A stretch of DNA of 64,000 nt from Noviherbaspirillum galbum (GCF_010974945.1 NZ_JAAIVB010000055.1:1-64000); one strand, 5' to 3'; counted from the first letter of the stretch, positions 16,364 to 25,378 are shown. The notes: generated from the sequence alone by a model not told the origin. Numbers and translations are program-made.

Positions 16364-16916
16364 GAGGTTCCTCAGCAAGTCGTGGTTTTACGGGCCGGGC
16401 CGGCGATCCCATGCAGACCATGCCCGCGGGCATGTCGCGAAAGACGGAACTGCGCGCACCCACGACGGCGCCTTTGCCGATCGTTATTCCAGGGGCAACG
16501 AAGACATCCGCTGCCAGCCATGCTTCATCTCCGATGGTGATCTTCCTGCCCCTGATCGGGAAATCGACCTGGGCATAGTCATGGTCTCCGCCGCACAGGT
16601 AGCAGGCCTGGGAAACGACGGCATGCTGGCCGATATCGATCTCGCCAAGGCTGTAGAGCACCGCGTGGTCGCCTATCCAGGCGTGATCGCCGATGCTGAC
16701 CTTCCAGGGATAGGTGATGGTCGCGGTAGGACGGACAAGCACGTTCTTCCCGATCCGGGCGCCGAAGCGCCGCAGCAGCCAGTTGCGGAAGCCGTACATG
16801 AACTGGGGCGAGGCGCGGAACAGGGTGGCCTGCACCAGCCACCAGAGCTGCACCGTCACCGCCGAGCGGCCGCGGAAGTTGGGCGGCAGGCGAAAGCGGG
16901 AAAGGTCCTGCATCAT
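16308..16916 (-). CDS. wcaF: WcaF-like hexapeptide-repeat O-acetyltransferase
   Basis: A 202-residue left-handed beta-helix acetyltransferase of the WcaF type, expected to O-acetylate a sugar of the polysaccharide unit with acetyl-CoA. Hexapeptide repeats run from about residue 55 (IGKNVLVRPTATIT) through IGDHAWIGDHAVLY to IGKGAVVGARSSVF; the catalytic-type His lies in GGDHDYAQVDFP. The usual family end (GSPARPVKPR) is followed by about 22 extra basic residues coded in the overlap with the next gene, so the tail may be non-essential. The start overlaps the preceding GT4 stop by 4 bases (ATGA). Confidence 0.8.
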   Translation of the reverse strand: MMQDLSRFRLPPNFRGRSAVTVQLWWLVQATLFRASPQFMYGFRNWLLRRFGARIGKNVLVRPTATITYPWKVSIGDHAWIGDHAVLYSLGEIDIGQHAVVSQACYLCGGDHDYAQVDFPIRGRKITIGDEAWLAADVFVAPGITIGKGAVVGARSSVFRDMPAGMVCMGSPARPVKPRLAEEPHEDFVVRHQLRSRTHRHR

Positions 16917-18031
16917 GCCTGCACCCGTTCCAGCGCCTGGTCACGGTCCGTCATGTTGAGCAGCAGGCGGTCCAGCCTCGCCTGGTGCAGCGTGCGGAGC
17001 CTCAGGTATTCGCGGTAGGCGCCTTCGGACAGCGCCTCCAAGGACGTCGTTCCCGTCAGGATGGCCTTGATCGCTTCCGAGGCGTGCTCGACGAAATGAT
17101 CGATGGTCGGGCAGCCGAGCGCCGCCTGCGCGCCCACCAGCGAGCGGATGCAGCCGCGGTCCGCGGCGAGCACGGGAACGCGTTCGCGCATGGCCTCGAG
17201 GATCGTCAGCGGTTCCGCCTCGTTGCGGTACTTGGTCGGGAACAGCAGCAGGTCGACGCCCTGGAGGTAGGCGTCCTTCCGTTCGCCGTAGACCGGGCCG
17301 ACGTATTCCACTTCCGGATGGTCGCGCATCAGGGCGTCGAATTGTTCGCGGATGGCGGGGTCAACCGGTCCTGCGACGCTGCCTTTCACGGCATACCCTT
17401 GCTGGCTCAGGCTGGCGATCACGTCGAAAAACTCGACGATGCCCTTCTCGAGGATGATGTTCGACAGGAACCCGAGGGTAATGCCATGCCCGCCTGCCTT
17501 GCGGGGCATCGTTGCCTGCTTCCTGTCTTCGAGGAAGGCGGCATTCGACAGAACGTACAGGCGATGCCTGGGAATTCCGTAGATGGCTTCGAGCTTTTGC
17601 GCCATGTCCGCGCATAGGCAGACGTGAACGGCATCGCCAGCGAGCCAGAAACACCATCGGTTGTGGCGTCGCGGCGAGTTCAGATAGACGAAGCTGTGGT
17701 GATGGAGATAGATCCTCGCTCCGGACATTCTCGCGACGCCGATCAGCACTGCATCGAACAGCTGGCCGAGGCCGCCGGACAAGCCGACATACATGGCATC
17801 GGGCCGCTTGACGAGCGCGAGCGCGAGGAAGGCGATCATCTGCCAGAGCCTTCCCGCCGCGCGGGATAGCGTGCCCAGACGACCGGGAAGGGGCAGCCGG
17901 CTGCCCAGCGCGGTCGGCGAGTTGTCGAAGGCGACGACCTCGGTTTTCTCGCCGAGGCATTCGAGCATCTTCTGGTTGATCGCGGCAAAGCCATGCACCG
18001 GGGGAGGAAGCGGGCCAAGGAAAAAGATCAT
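16913..18031 (-). CDS. Glycosyltransferase family 4
   Basis: A 372-residue GT-B transferase. The N-terminus MIFFLGPLPPPVHGFAAIN has the glycine/proline-rich opening loop of GT4 enzymes. The second domain has GFLSNIILEKGIVEFFDV, AGPVDPAIREQF, VEYVGPVYGERKDAYLQGVDLLLFPT and the signature glutamates in NEAEPLTILEAM. It overlaps both neighbours by 4 bases, so it is in the middle of a translationally coupled operon (GT4, GT4, WcaF, WcaI, deacetylase). Sugar specificity is unknown. Confidence 0.82.
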   Translation of the reverse strand: MIFFLGPLPPPVHGFAAINQKMLECLGEKTEVVAFDNSPTALGSRLPLPGRLGTLSRAAGRLWQMIAFLALALVKRPDAMYVGLSGGLGQLFDAVLIGVARMSGARIYLHHHSFVYLNSPRRHNRWCFWLAGDAVHVCLCADMAQKLEAIYGIPRHRLYVLSNAAFLEDRKQATMPRKAGGHGITLGFLSNIILEKGIVEFFDVIASLSQQGYAVKGSVAGPVDPAIREQFDALMRDHPEVEYVGPVYGERKDAYLQGVDLLLFPTKYRNEAEPLTILEAMRERVPVLAADRGCIRSLVGAQAALGCPTIDHFVEHASEAIKAILTGTTSLEALSEGAYREYLRLRTLHQARLDRLLLNMTDRDQALERVQA

Positions 18032-19218
18032 GCCTTCCTCGCTTTGTCTTCAAGGATGGTGGAGCAGCCTTCCAGGATCTGCTGGGCGGCATGCTGGGGC
18101 GTGAAGGTCTGCATCAGGTCGATGCAATCGCGGGCGACCGTTTCCGTGTCGTTCATGCGGTCGAGGACGAGTTGCAGTTTCTCGGCGAGGTCATTGGCAC
18201 TCCCTGTCTGGAAGACATGGCCCGTGCGTCCTTCCACGATCAGGTCGGGCGCGCAGCCGCAATGCGCGCTGACGATGGCGGGGCAGCCGTAGCTGAGCGC
18301 TTCATTGACGACCAGTCCCCAAGCCTCGCTCCGGCTGGGAAGGACGAGGCATGTGGCATCGAGGTAATAGGAGGCGAGCTGGTCGATGTTCGCGGCGCCG
18401 GGAAAGCGGACCGCGTCGGCGAGCCCGAGGGATTGCGCGAGCGCCTGCAGTTCGGATAGCATCGGCCCGCTTCCCACCACGGTCAGCGTCGCATCCGGAA
18501 CCGTCGCGCGGACCTTGCCGAGCGCCTGGATCAGGATGTCGATTCCCTTGCCGCGGGAAAGCAGGCCGACGAAGAGGAAAGCCGCCCGTCCTGCCACGCG
18601 TCGTCGCGCGATGCGTTCCTGCAGCGCGCCGTTCGCGGTGTAGCCGTGGGGAAGCGCCGCCGCCTGGCAGCGCGCGGTGATCTTGTGCGCCGGCACGCCG
18701 AAGGTCTGGATGTATTCCTTGCTTCGCTGGCCATAGGCGAAGAAGCCGTCGCACAGGGCGAAGAACAGGCGCTTGAGCAGGAACTTCGGCGTGGATTCCG
18801 GCTGGTCGTTGATGGTCGAATCCACGAAGACGGCGCGCTTTTTTCCGGTGAGAACGCAGGCGAGCATCATCATCCAGTATTCGATGAGATGGTATCCGGG
18901 AAGCACCACGAGATCGGCGTCCGAGCGCAGCACGCGCAGGAAGAGGCGGGAGCACAGCTGCCACTTCGGCACCGCTTCGTAAGGACGATCGAACAGGAGT
19001 TGATAGGGATAGTTGTGATAGGACGTGTCGACCTCGGCCAATTCCTTCCGGTCGCCGGAGGTGGGCGCGATCTGGAAGAAGGTCACTTCCATGTTGCTGG
19101 CTGCCGTGCAGTCGTGAACACCCGAGAAGATCAGGCCCTTGTACTTGGGCCACAGGATGTTGTGAAACACGTTGATGCGATAGCGGCCGGCGCGGAGTTG
19201 GCTATCGGTAAGCTTCAT
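18028..19218 (-). CDS. Glycosyltransferase family 4
   Basis: A 396-residue GT4 enzyme and the first gene of the block B operon. GT-B signatures in the C-terminal half include AFLFVGLLSRGKGIDILIQA, TVVGSGPMLSELQAL, VRFPGAANIDQLASYYLDAT and SEAWGLVVNEALSYGCPAI with the conserved E(x7)E arrangement. The start is placed at ATG 19218 (MKLTDSQLRAGRYRINVF); a GGAAGG element is rather far upstream, and the frame stays open to 19290. The stop overlaps the next start by 4 bases. It is divergent from the GT4 at 19591, with a shared 372-base promoter region. Confidence 0.8.
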   Translation of the reverse strand: MKLTDSQLRAGRYRINVFHNILWPKYKGLIFSGVHDCTAASNMEVTFFQIAPTSGDRKELAEVDTSYHNYPYQLLFDRPYEAVPKWQLCSRLFLRVLRSDADLVVLPGYHLIEYWMMMLACVLTGKKRAVFVDSTINDQPESTPKFLLKRLFFALCDGFFAYGQRSKEYIQTFGVPAHKITARCQAAALPHGYTANGALQERIARRRVAGRAAFLFVGLLSRGKGIDILIQALGKVRATVPDATLTVVGSGPMLSELQALAQSLGLADAVRFPGAANIDQLASYYLDATCLVLPSRSEAWGLVVNEALSYGCPAIVSAHCGCAPDLIVEGRTGHVFQTGSANDLAEKLQLVLDRMNDTETVARDCIDLMQTFTPQHAAQQILEGCSTILEDKARKA

Positions 19219-19590
19219 GGTGTAGATGATCGTTTCCTTCCCTGTGGTTCGCCCTCTGTCCGGCAAGAATCTGAGCAACGGCTCATGCACGCACCCCGCG
19301 GCTGTATTGGTTTGTTTTCGCGGTAACGCAGGTGAATGCGCCGGCTCCGCGCGTGCGCCACGGCCGCTGTTCCCGCTGTTCCTATCGCGATGCCAGAGGC
19401 TTTGGGTGTTTCCTGACTGAACACTGCACAGTGTGTCGAAAAGCTAACTGCGCATTTTGCGGTGTCACAAAAAGCGGTTTCGGCACCACCGTCCCGCACA
19501 TTGGCTTTTTGTTGGCGGTTGAGACCCATCAATGTTGGGACGGGTAAAAAAGTCACTATTCCACTTACCCGAATGTAAATAAATCACGTC
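19219..19590. other. Divergent intergenic region between blocks B and C
   Basis: No supported gene. It must hold the promoters of the minus operon starting at 19218 and of the plus genes starting at 19591. It is AT-richer on the right side (TAAAAAAGTCACTATTCC, AATAAATCACG). An inverted repeat ACAAAAAGC (19467-19475) / GCTTTTTGT (19504-19512) spans 28 bases. I could not assign a confident -35/-10 pair. Confidence 0.5.
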
Positions 19591-20757
19591 ATGCTCAACC
19601 TCACCGTTTGCGGCAAATTTCATTATCCGAAGTACCTCAAGCACTTGAACGAGGCCGGCAAACTCGATTGCTTCTACTACTCCTACAAGCTCGGAGAGAC
19701 CTTCGGCCTTCCGGCTGAAAAGCGAAAGAACAGTTTCTTGAAGGAGTACCTGTACAACCTCCATCTGCGCACCGTCGGCGAGCGCGGACTCGTCGAGCTC
19801 GCGCCGCTCTATCACCGGCTCTGGCAGGACTCCGTCAAGAGGATGTATGCGCCGGCCGACGTGAACCTCTTCATGATCCATGGCAATTGCACCGAGCTGA
19901 TCCAGATGTGCCGCAGGCAGGGCAAGGCGGTGCTTGGAGAAGCGGTGAATGCCCATCCGCTCTTCCAGGAAGCGCTGCTGCTCGACGAGGCGCGGCGGCG
20001 CGGCGTGCGCCATTACTCCAGTCCTTATCTCGTGCGCAAGATGCTCGAGGAGTTCGAGCTGGTCGACCGCCTGCTCGTGTCGTCCGAATTCGTAAAGAGG
20101 ACGTTCGTCGAACGCGGATTCGACGCGAACAAGATCCTCACATTGCCTTACGGCGTCGAGCGCGGCGCGGTGACGGCGCAGATGATGGCCGACGCGGTGG
20201 TGCGCAAGGCGAGCCGGAAGCGCGGGCCGGTAAAGGTCTTGTGCGTGGGACAGATCACGCTCAGGAAGGGGCAGTTCTACCTGGTCGATGCGATCAAGTC
20301 GCTGAACATGCGCGCCGGCAGGAAGCGCTTCGAGCTGACGCTGGTTGGCCGGCCGGAAGCGGCCTACATGAAATGCCTCGCCAGGGCAGGGGAATCATTT
20401 ACGCACGTGGAGCACGTCGCCAACGGCGACATGCTCCGGTTCATGTCGGAATTCGATGTCTTCGTGCTGCCGTCGCTCGAGGACGGTTTCAGCGTGGTGG
20501 TCACCGAAGCGCTGTCCGCCGGATTGCCGGTCATTACCACGCGGAACAACGGCGCGGCGGACATCATCTCGGATGGCCGCAACGGCGTCGTGGTGGAAGC
20601 AGGCAGCAGCGCCGCGCTCGAGGCTGCCCTGGAACGCATCCTGGATGAACGCATCACCGGGCAAAGCGTGAACCTGCTGTCGTGGAAGGATTATGCTTCG
20701 CGGCTCGCGTCGCATGCCGAAGCCATGTTGACGGAGGCAAGCCATGAGCGAGTCTAA
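19591..20757 (+). CDS. Glycosyltransferase family 4
   Basis: A 388-residue GT4 enzyme. The N-terminal domain (LTVCGKFHYPKYLKHLNEAG) is less typical, with Lys/His-rich segments. The C-terminal domain is clear: KVLCVGQITLRKGQFYLVDA, LTLVGRPEAAYMKCLARAG, FDVFVLPSLEDGFSVVVTEALSAGLPVI and NNGAADIISDGRNGVVVE. The start ATG 19591 has no strong Shine-Dalgarno. The stop overlaps the flippase start by 14 bases, so the two are coupled. It probably builds the repeat unit that the adjacent Wzx exports. Confidence 0.82.
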   Translation: MLNLTVCGKFHYPKYLKHLNEAGKLDCFYYSYKLGETFGLPAEKRKNSFLKEYLYNLHLRTVGERGLVELAPLYHRLWQDSVKRMYAPADVNLFMIHGNCTELIQMCRRQGKAVLGEAVNAHPLFQEALLLDEARRRGVRHYSSPYLVRKMLEEFELVDRLLVSSEFVKRTFVERGFDANKILTLPYGVERGAVTAQMMADAVVRKASRKRGPVKVLCVGQITLRKGQFYLVDAIKSLNMRAGRKRFELTLVGRPEAAYMKCLARAGESFTHVEHVANGDMLRFMSEFDVFVLPSLEDGFSVVVTEALSAGLPVITTRNNGAADIISDGRNGVVVEAGSSAALEAALERILDERITGQSVNLLSWKDYASRLASHAEAMLTEASHERV

Positions 20758-22057
20758 ACGGATCATGTCCGGCTTTATCGCCAATGGCTACAGCCAGGGC
20801 GTGACCATCTTCTCGCAGGTGGTGCTGGTGCCGTTCTTCATCGCCAACTGGGGCGTGAACCTGTATGGCGACTGGCTGATCCTGATCGCGCTGCCGATGT
20901 ACATCGCGCTGAGCGACATGGGCTTCACCGCTTCGGCCGCCAGCCGCATGTGCATGATGGCGGGCAAGCAACGGGACGAGGAAGTGCTGACGACCTTCAT
21001 CAGCGCATGGTACCTGTCCATCCTGCTTGCCGCCGGCCTGTCGCTGCTGCTGTTCGGTATCTTCGTCGGCCTGCAGGCGCTGGGCACCTACAAGTTCACC
21101 ACGATCTCGACGGAGACGGCCCGCCTGGGCTTCTGCCTCTATCTGCTCTACATGTTCCTGACGGTGCTCTGCGGCTCCATGTCGGCGGTCTATAAATATG
21201 CGCAGAAGTATTCGCTGAACATCTACATCAACAACACCGCGAGGCTGCTCGAATCGGTCTGTACAGTGGTCATGCTCATCCTGAAGATGGACCTGATCGC
21301 GGTGATCACCGGCATGGTAATCATCCGCTTCGCCGGGCTGGTGATGATGGGCGTGGTGGCAAAGCGATTCGTGCCCTTCCTCAGCTTCGGCTCGCGGTAT
21401 TTCTCGTTCGGGAAAATCAAGGAACTGACCGCGTCGTCGCTGCACTTTTCCATGTTCTATACCGCGGTGAACCTGTTTCCGCAGGCCTTCCTGATCGCCT
21501 TGGGAAATGCGTTTTCCTCGGAAGTGGTGGTCGGCTACACCATGGTCAAGACACTGTCGCGCTTCGGTTTCCAGGTCCTCAATTCCTACAACAGTTCGCT
21601 GACAGTCGAGATTTCCCATCTCACCGGCAAGCAGGACTGGGAAAAGATCTTCGCCATCGTGGAAAAGAGCTTCTACTATTTCATCGCCTTCGCTGTCGCC
21701 TACATGCTGGGCGGGCTCGCGCTCGTGGATGACATCTTCCGCTGGTGGTCGCGCCAGGACTTTTCCATCGACCACATCCTGTTCCTGCTGGTGTCCGCGA
21801 CTTCGCTGATGCAGTCGATCTGGATGCTGTTCTTCAGCGTCTTCTCCTCCTCCAACAACCACGGCAGGGCGTCGCGCATCTATTGCATGCTGAGCCTGGG
21901 TTACCTGGTGGTCGTGTTCGCGGCGATGAAGAACCAGGGCCTGTATGGCTTCCTGGCGCTGGGCCTGCTCATCGAAGCGATCATGCTGGTCGTCCTGTTG
22001 TCCGATTACCGCAAGTACAAGGTTGCAAAAAGCTTCAAACTCATGACAACCATCTAG
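20744..22057 (+). CDS. wzx: Wzx-type oligosaccharide flippase
   Basis: A 437-residue polytopic membrane protein of the polysaccharide-transport MATE/MOP group, flipping undecaprenyl-linked repeat units to the periplasm. About 12 hydrophobic segments are visible, starting with SQGVTIFSQVVLVPFFIANW, then LYGDWLILIALPMYIALSD as in Wzx N-termini. The acidic-turn motif GVNLYGDWL corresponds to the G-x-x-x-Y/F-G region of the family. The start ATG 20744 lies inside the end of the preceding GT4. The Wzy-type gene follows after 30 bases. A second, distant flippase is at 32291. Confidence 0.85.
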   Translation: MSESKRIMSGFIANGYSQGVTIFSQVVLVPFFIANWGVNLYGDWLILIALPMYIALSDMGFTASAASRMCMMAGKQRDEEVLTTFISAWYLSILLAAGLSLLLFGIFVGLQALGTYKFTTISTETARLGFCLYLLYMFLTVLCGSMSAVYKYAQKYSLNIYINNTARLLESVCTVVMLILKMDLIAVITGMVIIRFAGLVMMGVVAKRFVPFLSFGSRYFSFGKIKELTASSLHFSMFYTAVNLFPQAFLIALGNAFSSEVVVGYTMVKTLSRFGFQVLNSYNSSLTVEISHLTGKQDWEKIFAIVEKSFYYFIAFAVAYMLGGLALVDDIFRWWSRQDFSIDHILFLLVSATSLMQSIWMLFFSVFSSSNNHGRASRIYCMLSLGYLVVVFAAMKNQGLYGFLALGLLIEAIMLVVLLSDYRKYKVAKSFKLMTTI

Positions 22058-22087
22058 CCAAACAAAGCGAACACTGCGAACAACGCC

Positions 22088-23464
22088 ATGCGCCATCAGA
22101 TCAAGCTTCCGCTATTCCTGTCGTTCTACTGCCTTCTGTTTCTCGCGGTGCCGAAGTACGGCAGCGCTTTCCAGTTGCTGTCGCTGGCCATGATCGTGAT
22201 GCAGAATGTCTCGACCGCCATCAGCATGAAGCGCAACAAGGTGACGACCTTCAAGGGCAGCATGACGCCGCTGTCGCTCTTCCTGATCGCCATCGTGCCG
22301 CTGGTTTCCCTGACCGACAACGTGTTCAACCTGGAACTGCAGTATATCGGCTATTCGCTGCTGTTCTTTCTCGTGGCCGCTTCGATCTATGTGGTGGTCA
22401 GCACGGTGGATTTCCGGACCATCTTCAACAGCTTCCTGGCTGCGGCGGTCATGATGACCTTGACGGTGCTGGCGACCCAGCATGCCATGCTGCGGGATAC
22501 GCTTTCCATCAGCTACGACGCGGTGAACGGACTGGAACGCTTCGGCCCGTTCAACCTGCACCCCAACCTGGTGGGACATATCTTCGGCGGCTTCGCGGTG
22601 ATGTTCTTCTGCGTCATGCTGTATGAGAGGGCGCTGCTGAGGAAGGCATTCTTCGGCGCGATGACCGGGCTCTGCTTCATCTACTGCATCGCGGCTTCCT
22701 CGCGCGGCGGCTTCCTCGCCGCGGGCCTTGGCATCCTCACGGTGTATTCGATCGCGGTGTGGCAGGACCGCAAGCGGCGGCAGGTATTGCTTCTGCTGGT
22801 GCTGGGCGGCATCGCGGTCCTGCTCGCGACCAAGGGTGCCGAAAAGCTCGTCGTCTACCTGTCGTCGATCTTCGAAACGGGAACCGGCGATCGCGGCGTG
22901 AACTCCGGCCTGACCGGGCGCACGGACAACTGGGCGAAGCTGCTGCAGACCGTGTTTTCTTCCGTCAGCTTCATGTTGTTCGGCAATGGCCTGAGAACGG
23001 GCAGTTCCGAGGTGCTGGGCTACGACATCGATAACAGTTACCTGAACCTCCTCTACGAGATCGGCCTGCCTTGCACGGTGCTCTTCGTGCTGCTGCTGGT
23101 GGCTTGCACGAACCGTTTCCGCCGCGCGTTCCGGGCCATGCCCGACGTGGTCAAGGCTTCCGCGCTGGGGATGTTCGTCTTCATTCTCGCCGAGTCGATG
23201 GTGGCGCGCTATCTTCTGTCCATCGGCAATCCGGTGTCGCTGTTCCTGCTGTTCTGCATGCTCGGCGCGCGCAATATCCTCAAGGGCAGCTACCTCGCTT
23301 CATCCGCGCCGGTCCAAAGGCATGTCCATCATGGCACCTATGTGGGATATGCGAACTACAGCGATCATGGCAATGGCACCGCGCCTGGCGGAAGATCCAG
23401 GCCGCTCGGCATGTCGGCCGGAGGCATGGTGAAGGAGGCGCAGCTCGAAAACGCCCAGGCTTGA
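22088..23464 (+). CDS. wzy: O-antigen ligase/polymerase (Wzy-type) family protein
   Basis: A 458-residue protein with about 11 membrane segments and the large periplasmic loop of the Wzy/WaaL family. Characteristic segments are FNLHPNLVGHIFGGFAV, the Ser/Arg-rich AASSRGGFLAAGLGIL (SRG motif) and the loop SGLTGRTDNWAKLL with GNGLRTGSSEVLGYDIDNSYL before the last helices, matching the usual GRxxxW and HN/DNxYL features. It should polymerise repeat units in the periplasm beside the Wzx at 20744. The last 60 residues form a hydrophilic Gly/His-rich tail. It is the last gene of block C and ends at a bidirectional terminator. Confidence 0.82.
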   Translation: MRHQIKLPLFLSFYCLLFLAVPKYGSAFQLLSLAMIVMQNVSTAISMKRNKVTTFKGSMTPLSLFLIAIVPLVSLTDNVFNLELQYIGYSLLFFLVAASIYVVVSTVDFRTIFNSFLAAAVMMTLTVLATQHAMLRDTLSISYDAVNGLERFGPFNLHPNLVGHIFGGFAVMFFCVMLYERALLRKAFFGAMTGLCFIYCIAASSRGGFLAAGLGILTVYSIAVWQDRKRRQVLLLLVLGGIAVLLATKGAEKLVVYLSSIFETGTGDRGVNSGLTGRTDNWAKLLQTVFSSVSFMLFGNGLRTGSSEVLGYDIDNSYLNLLYEIGLPCTVLFVLLLVACTNRFRRAFRAMPDVVKASALGMFVFILAESMVARYLLSIGNPVSLFLLFCMLGARNILKGSYLASSAPVQRHVHHGTYVGYANYSDHGNGTAPGGRSRPLGMSAGGMVKEAQLENAQA

Positions 23465-23510
23465 GCGCGCCGGGGCATCGCTCCGCCGGCAGGGTCTGCG
23501 TTCAGAATGA

Positions 23511-23544
23511 AAAACGGGATTCCCGCGAGGGAATCCCGTTTTTT
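23511..23544. terminator. Bidirectional Rho-independent terminator
   Basis: AAAACGGGATTCCC and GGGAATCCCGTTTT form a stem of at least 11 bp with a GCGA tetraloop, A-rich on the left and with six T residues on the right. It lies between the convergent wzy-type gene (stop 23464) and the GH16 gene (stop 23579) and can serve both. Confidence 0.92.
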
Positions 23545-23578
23545 ATCGCATGGCCAGTGATTATGGCTTCAGGCTGGC

Positions 23579-25249
23579 TTACTTGAAGGTCCAGCTGCGG
23601 ACATAGTTGACTTCGAACGAGTTGGTCGGGCCGAGCGGCGTGTTGGCGGTGACCGATCCGCTGGCGCTGCCGTACTGCATGTCGAGCAGGATGTACATCT
23701 TTTTGTTCATGCTGACGTTGGCCGTCGCCACTACCTTGCCGTCGAAGTAGAAGGTAAGCTGGTTCGCTTCCCACTTCAGGCCGTACTTGTGGAAGGCGGT
23801 GGACAGGTCGCCGGTGTACGGTGCCTGCGTGCCGGTCGCGCCAGCCTGGCCGTTGCCGTTCTGGTACCAGCTCGCGCCGTAGCGGATCGGATGCTGGTTG
23901 CCGTCAGCCCAGTAGCCGGTCTTGTCGCCGGAGTAGGCTTCCATGATGTCGATCTCGGGCTCTCCCGGAGGGGCATCGGAGTTCAGCAGCCAGATTGCGG
24001 GCCATGCGCCGTCGCCGATGGGCAGCTTGGCTTCGACTTCGAAGTAGCCGTAGGTCTGGCTGTACTTGTTCTGCGTGGTCAGGATGCGTTCCTTGTACTG
24101 GCCATTCGCATCAGCCTGCGGCCAGATCTTCAGCGTGCCGTTGCTGACGCCGAAATCCTTGGTGCTGGTGGCGGGGTCGTACCAGATGTGGTCGTTCCAC
24201 TTGCTCGTGTCCAGCGCCGTGCCATTGAATTCGTCCTGGAAGGCGAGGTTGTAGAGCGAGGCGTCCTGGCCGTAGGGCGTCGGCGCGCTGGTGCCGGTCG
24301 AACCGGAGGGGGTGCCGCTGGTCGTTCCGGAAGTGGTGCCCGACGTGGTGCCCGAGGTCGTGCCGGAGGATGTCGAGCCGGAAGTCGTGCCGCTCGTGGT
24401 GCCGGAAGACGTCGAGCCGGAAGTGGTGCCCGACGTCGTGCCGGTCGTGGTCGTGGTCGTATTCGCATACGAGCAGGACTTGGCCTGGCCGACGGCGGGA
24501 TCGCCGAACACGCTGTTGCTGCACTCGATGGAACCGGTCGCGGTTTTGTAGAAGTAGGAGGTGCCGCTGCCGTAGCGGACCTGGCGGGTGCCGGTGAAGG
24601 TGCAGGTGCCCCATTCGCTCGCGCAGTTGGTCCAGGTGGTTGCCGTGGTGCCGGTCGTTCCCGACGCGGTGCCGGTGGTGGTCGTGCCGGAAGTGGTGCC
24701 GGTAGTCGTGCCCGTGGTCGTGCCGGAAGTGGTGCCCGTGGTCGTGCCGGAAGTGGTGCCCGTGGTCGTGCCGGACGTGGTGCCGGTGGTCGTGCCGGAC
24801 GTGGTGCCGGTAGTCGTGCCCGAAGTCGTGCCGGAAGTGGACGTCGCGGGATCGACGCTGGTCGTCGCGGAATAGGCGCAGACCTTGGCCTCGCCCGGCG
24901 CCGGATCGCCGAAGACTTCGTTGGTGCAGGGGGTGGAAGTGGTCAGGGTACGGTACACGTACTTGGTGGCGTTACCGTAGCGCACCTGGCGCGTGCCGGT
25001 GAATTTGCAGGTGCCCCATTCATCAGCGCAATAGGTCCAGCCGGATCCGGTGGAGCGGCCCCAGGCCGCCAGCGTCATTTCGGTCTCGGCGGAGGTCGCG
25101 GCGGCAGCGGTCTGGTCGGCGCCAGAGGCATTTGCGCTGCCATCGCCGCCGGCACCGCCGCCGCAGGCGGCGAGCAGGGCGGTGCTCAAGGCGGCCCAGG
25201 AAGACTTTCGGCGGAATGCGCGTCCAATTGCGTTGTGATGATTTAACAT
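23579..25249 (-). CDS. Multidomain GH16 lipoprotein with two Cys-containing repeats
   Basis: A 556-residue surface enzyme. Residues 1-29 are a lipoprotein signal (LLAAC, Cys29). Residues 71-127 and 206-262 are two copies of a module beginning WT-x-C-A-x-EWGTC, continuing FTGTRQVRYG and ending FGDPA-x-G-x-AK-x-C; each has four cysteines. This module occurs in bacterial secreted carbohydrate-active proteins, where binding to glycan is likely but not proven here. Thr/Ser/Gly repeats link the modules to each other and to a C-terminal GH16 domain with E432, D434, E437 (PEIDIMEAY). The start ATG 25249 follows AGAGGA. The catalytic domain is closest to that of the gene at 11536. The probable role is EPS binding and cleavage at the outer surface. 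Confidence 0.85.
   Translation of the reverse strand: MLNHHNAIGRAFRRKSSWAALSTALLAACGGGAGGDGSANASGADQTAAAATSAETEMTLAAWGRSTGSGWTYCADEWGTCKFTGTRQVRYGNATKYVYRTLTTSTPCTNEVFGDPAPGEAKVCAYSATTSVDPATSTSGTTSGTTTGTTSGTTTGTTSGTTTGTTSGTTTGTTSGTTTGTTTGTTSGTTTTGTASGTTGTTATTWTNCASEWGTCTFTGTRQVRYGSGTSYFYKTATGSIECSNSVFGDPAVGQAKSCSYANTTTTTTGTTSGTTSGSTSSGTTSGTTSGSTSSGTTSGTTSGTTSGTTSGTPSGSTGTSAPTPYGQDASLYNLAFQDEFNGTALDTSKWNDHIWYDPATSTKDFGVSNGTLKIWPQADANGQYKERILTTQNKYSQTYGYFEVEAKLPIGDGAWPAIWLLNSDAPPGEPEIDIMEAYSGDKTGYWADGNQHPIRYGASWYQNGNGQAGATGTQAPYTGDLSTAFHKYGLKWEANQLTFYFDGKVVATANVSMNKKMYILLDMQYGSASGSVTANTPLGPTNSFEVNYVRSWTFK
24291..24461 (-). repeat. Ser-Gly-Thr-Thr repeat linker before the GH16 domain
   Basis: Degenerate 12- to 15-base units coding SGTT, SGSTS and similar. 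They join the second Cys module to the GH16 catalytic domain as a flexible, low-complexity hydrophilic linker. Confidence 0.75.
24638..24850 (-). repeat. Thr-Gly-Thr-Thr repeat linker between Cys modules
   Basis: Tandem copies of near-identical 12- and 24-base units coding TSGTTTGT. The strong nucleotide identity between units suggests recent expansion, so the length may vary between strains or be misassembled from short reads. Confidence 0.75.
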
Positions 25250-25364
25250 GGGTCCTCTTTCCGAATGATTATTGATTAATCGCAAAACGTGTTGCGTGTC
25301 GGTAAGAGTCTTTCCTGAAAAAAATAGTTCCGCCGGAGAATATTTCTAGATGTAAATGACCTGA

Positions 25365-25378
25365 GGAAACTAGTTTCC
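25365..25378. promoter_or_regulatory. Perfect palindrome, candidate operator
   Basis: GGAAACTAGTTTCC is a perfect 14-bp palindrome centred about 122 bases upstream of the GH16 start at 25249. Its core ACTAGT also occurs in two other intergenic regions upstream of minus-strand genes of this locus (near 14206 and 37808). No binding protein is known to me. Confidence 0.35.

Noticed and set aside
24638-24850. Direct repeats possibly of non-coding nature
   Set aside because: They are in frame within the GH16 lipoprotein and code a Thr/Gly/Ser linker.
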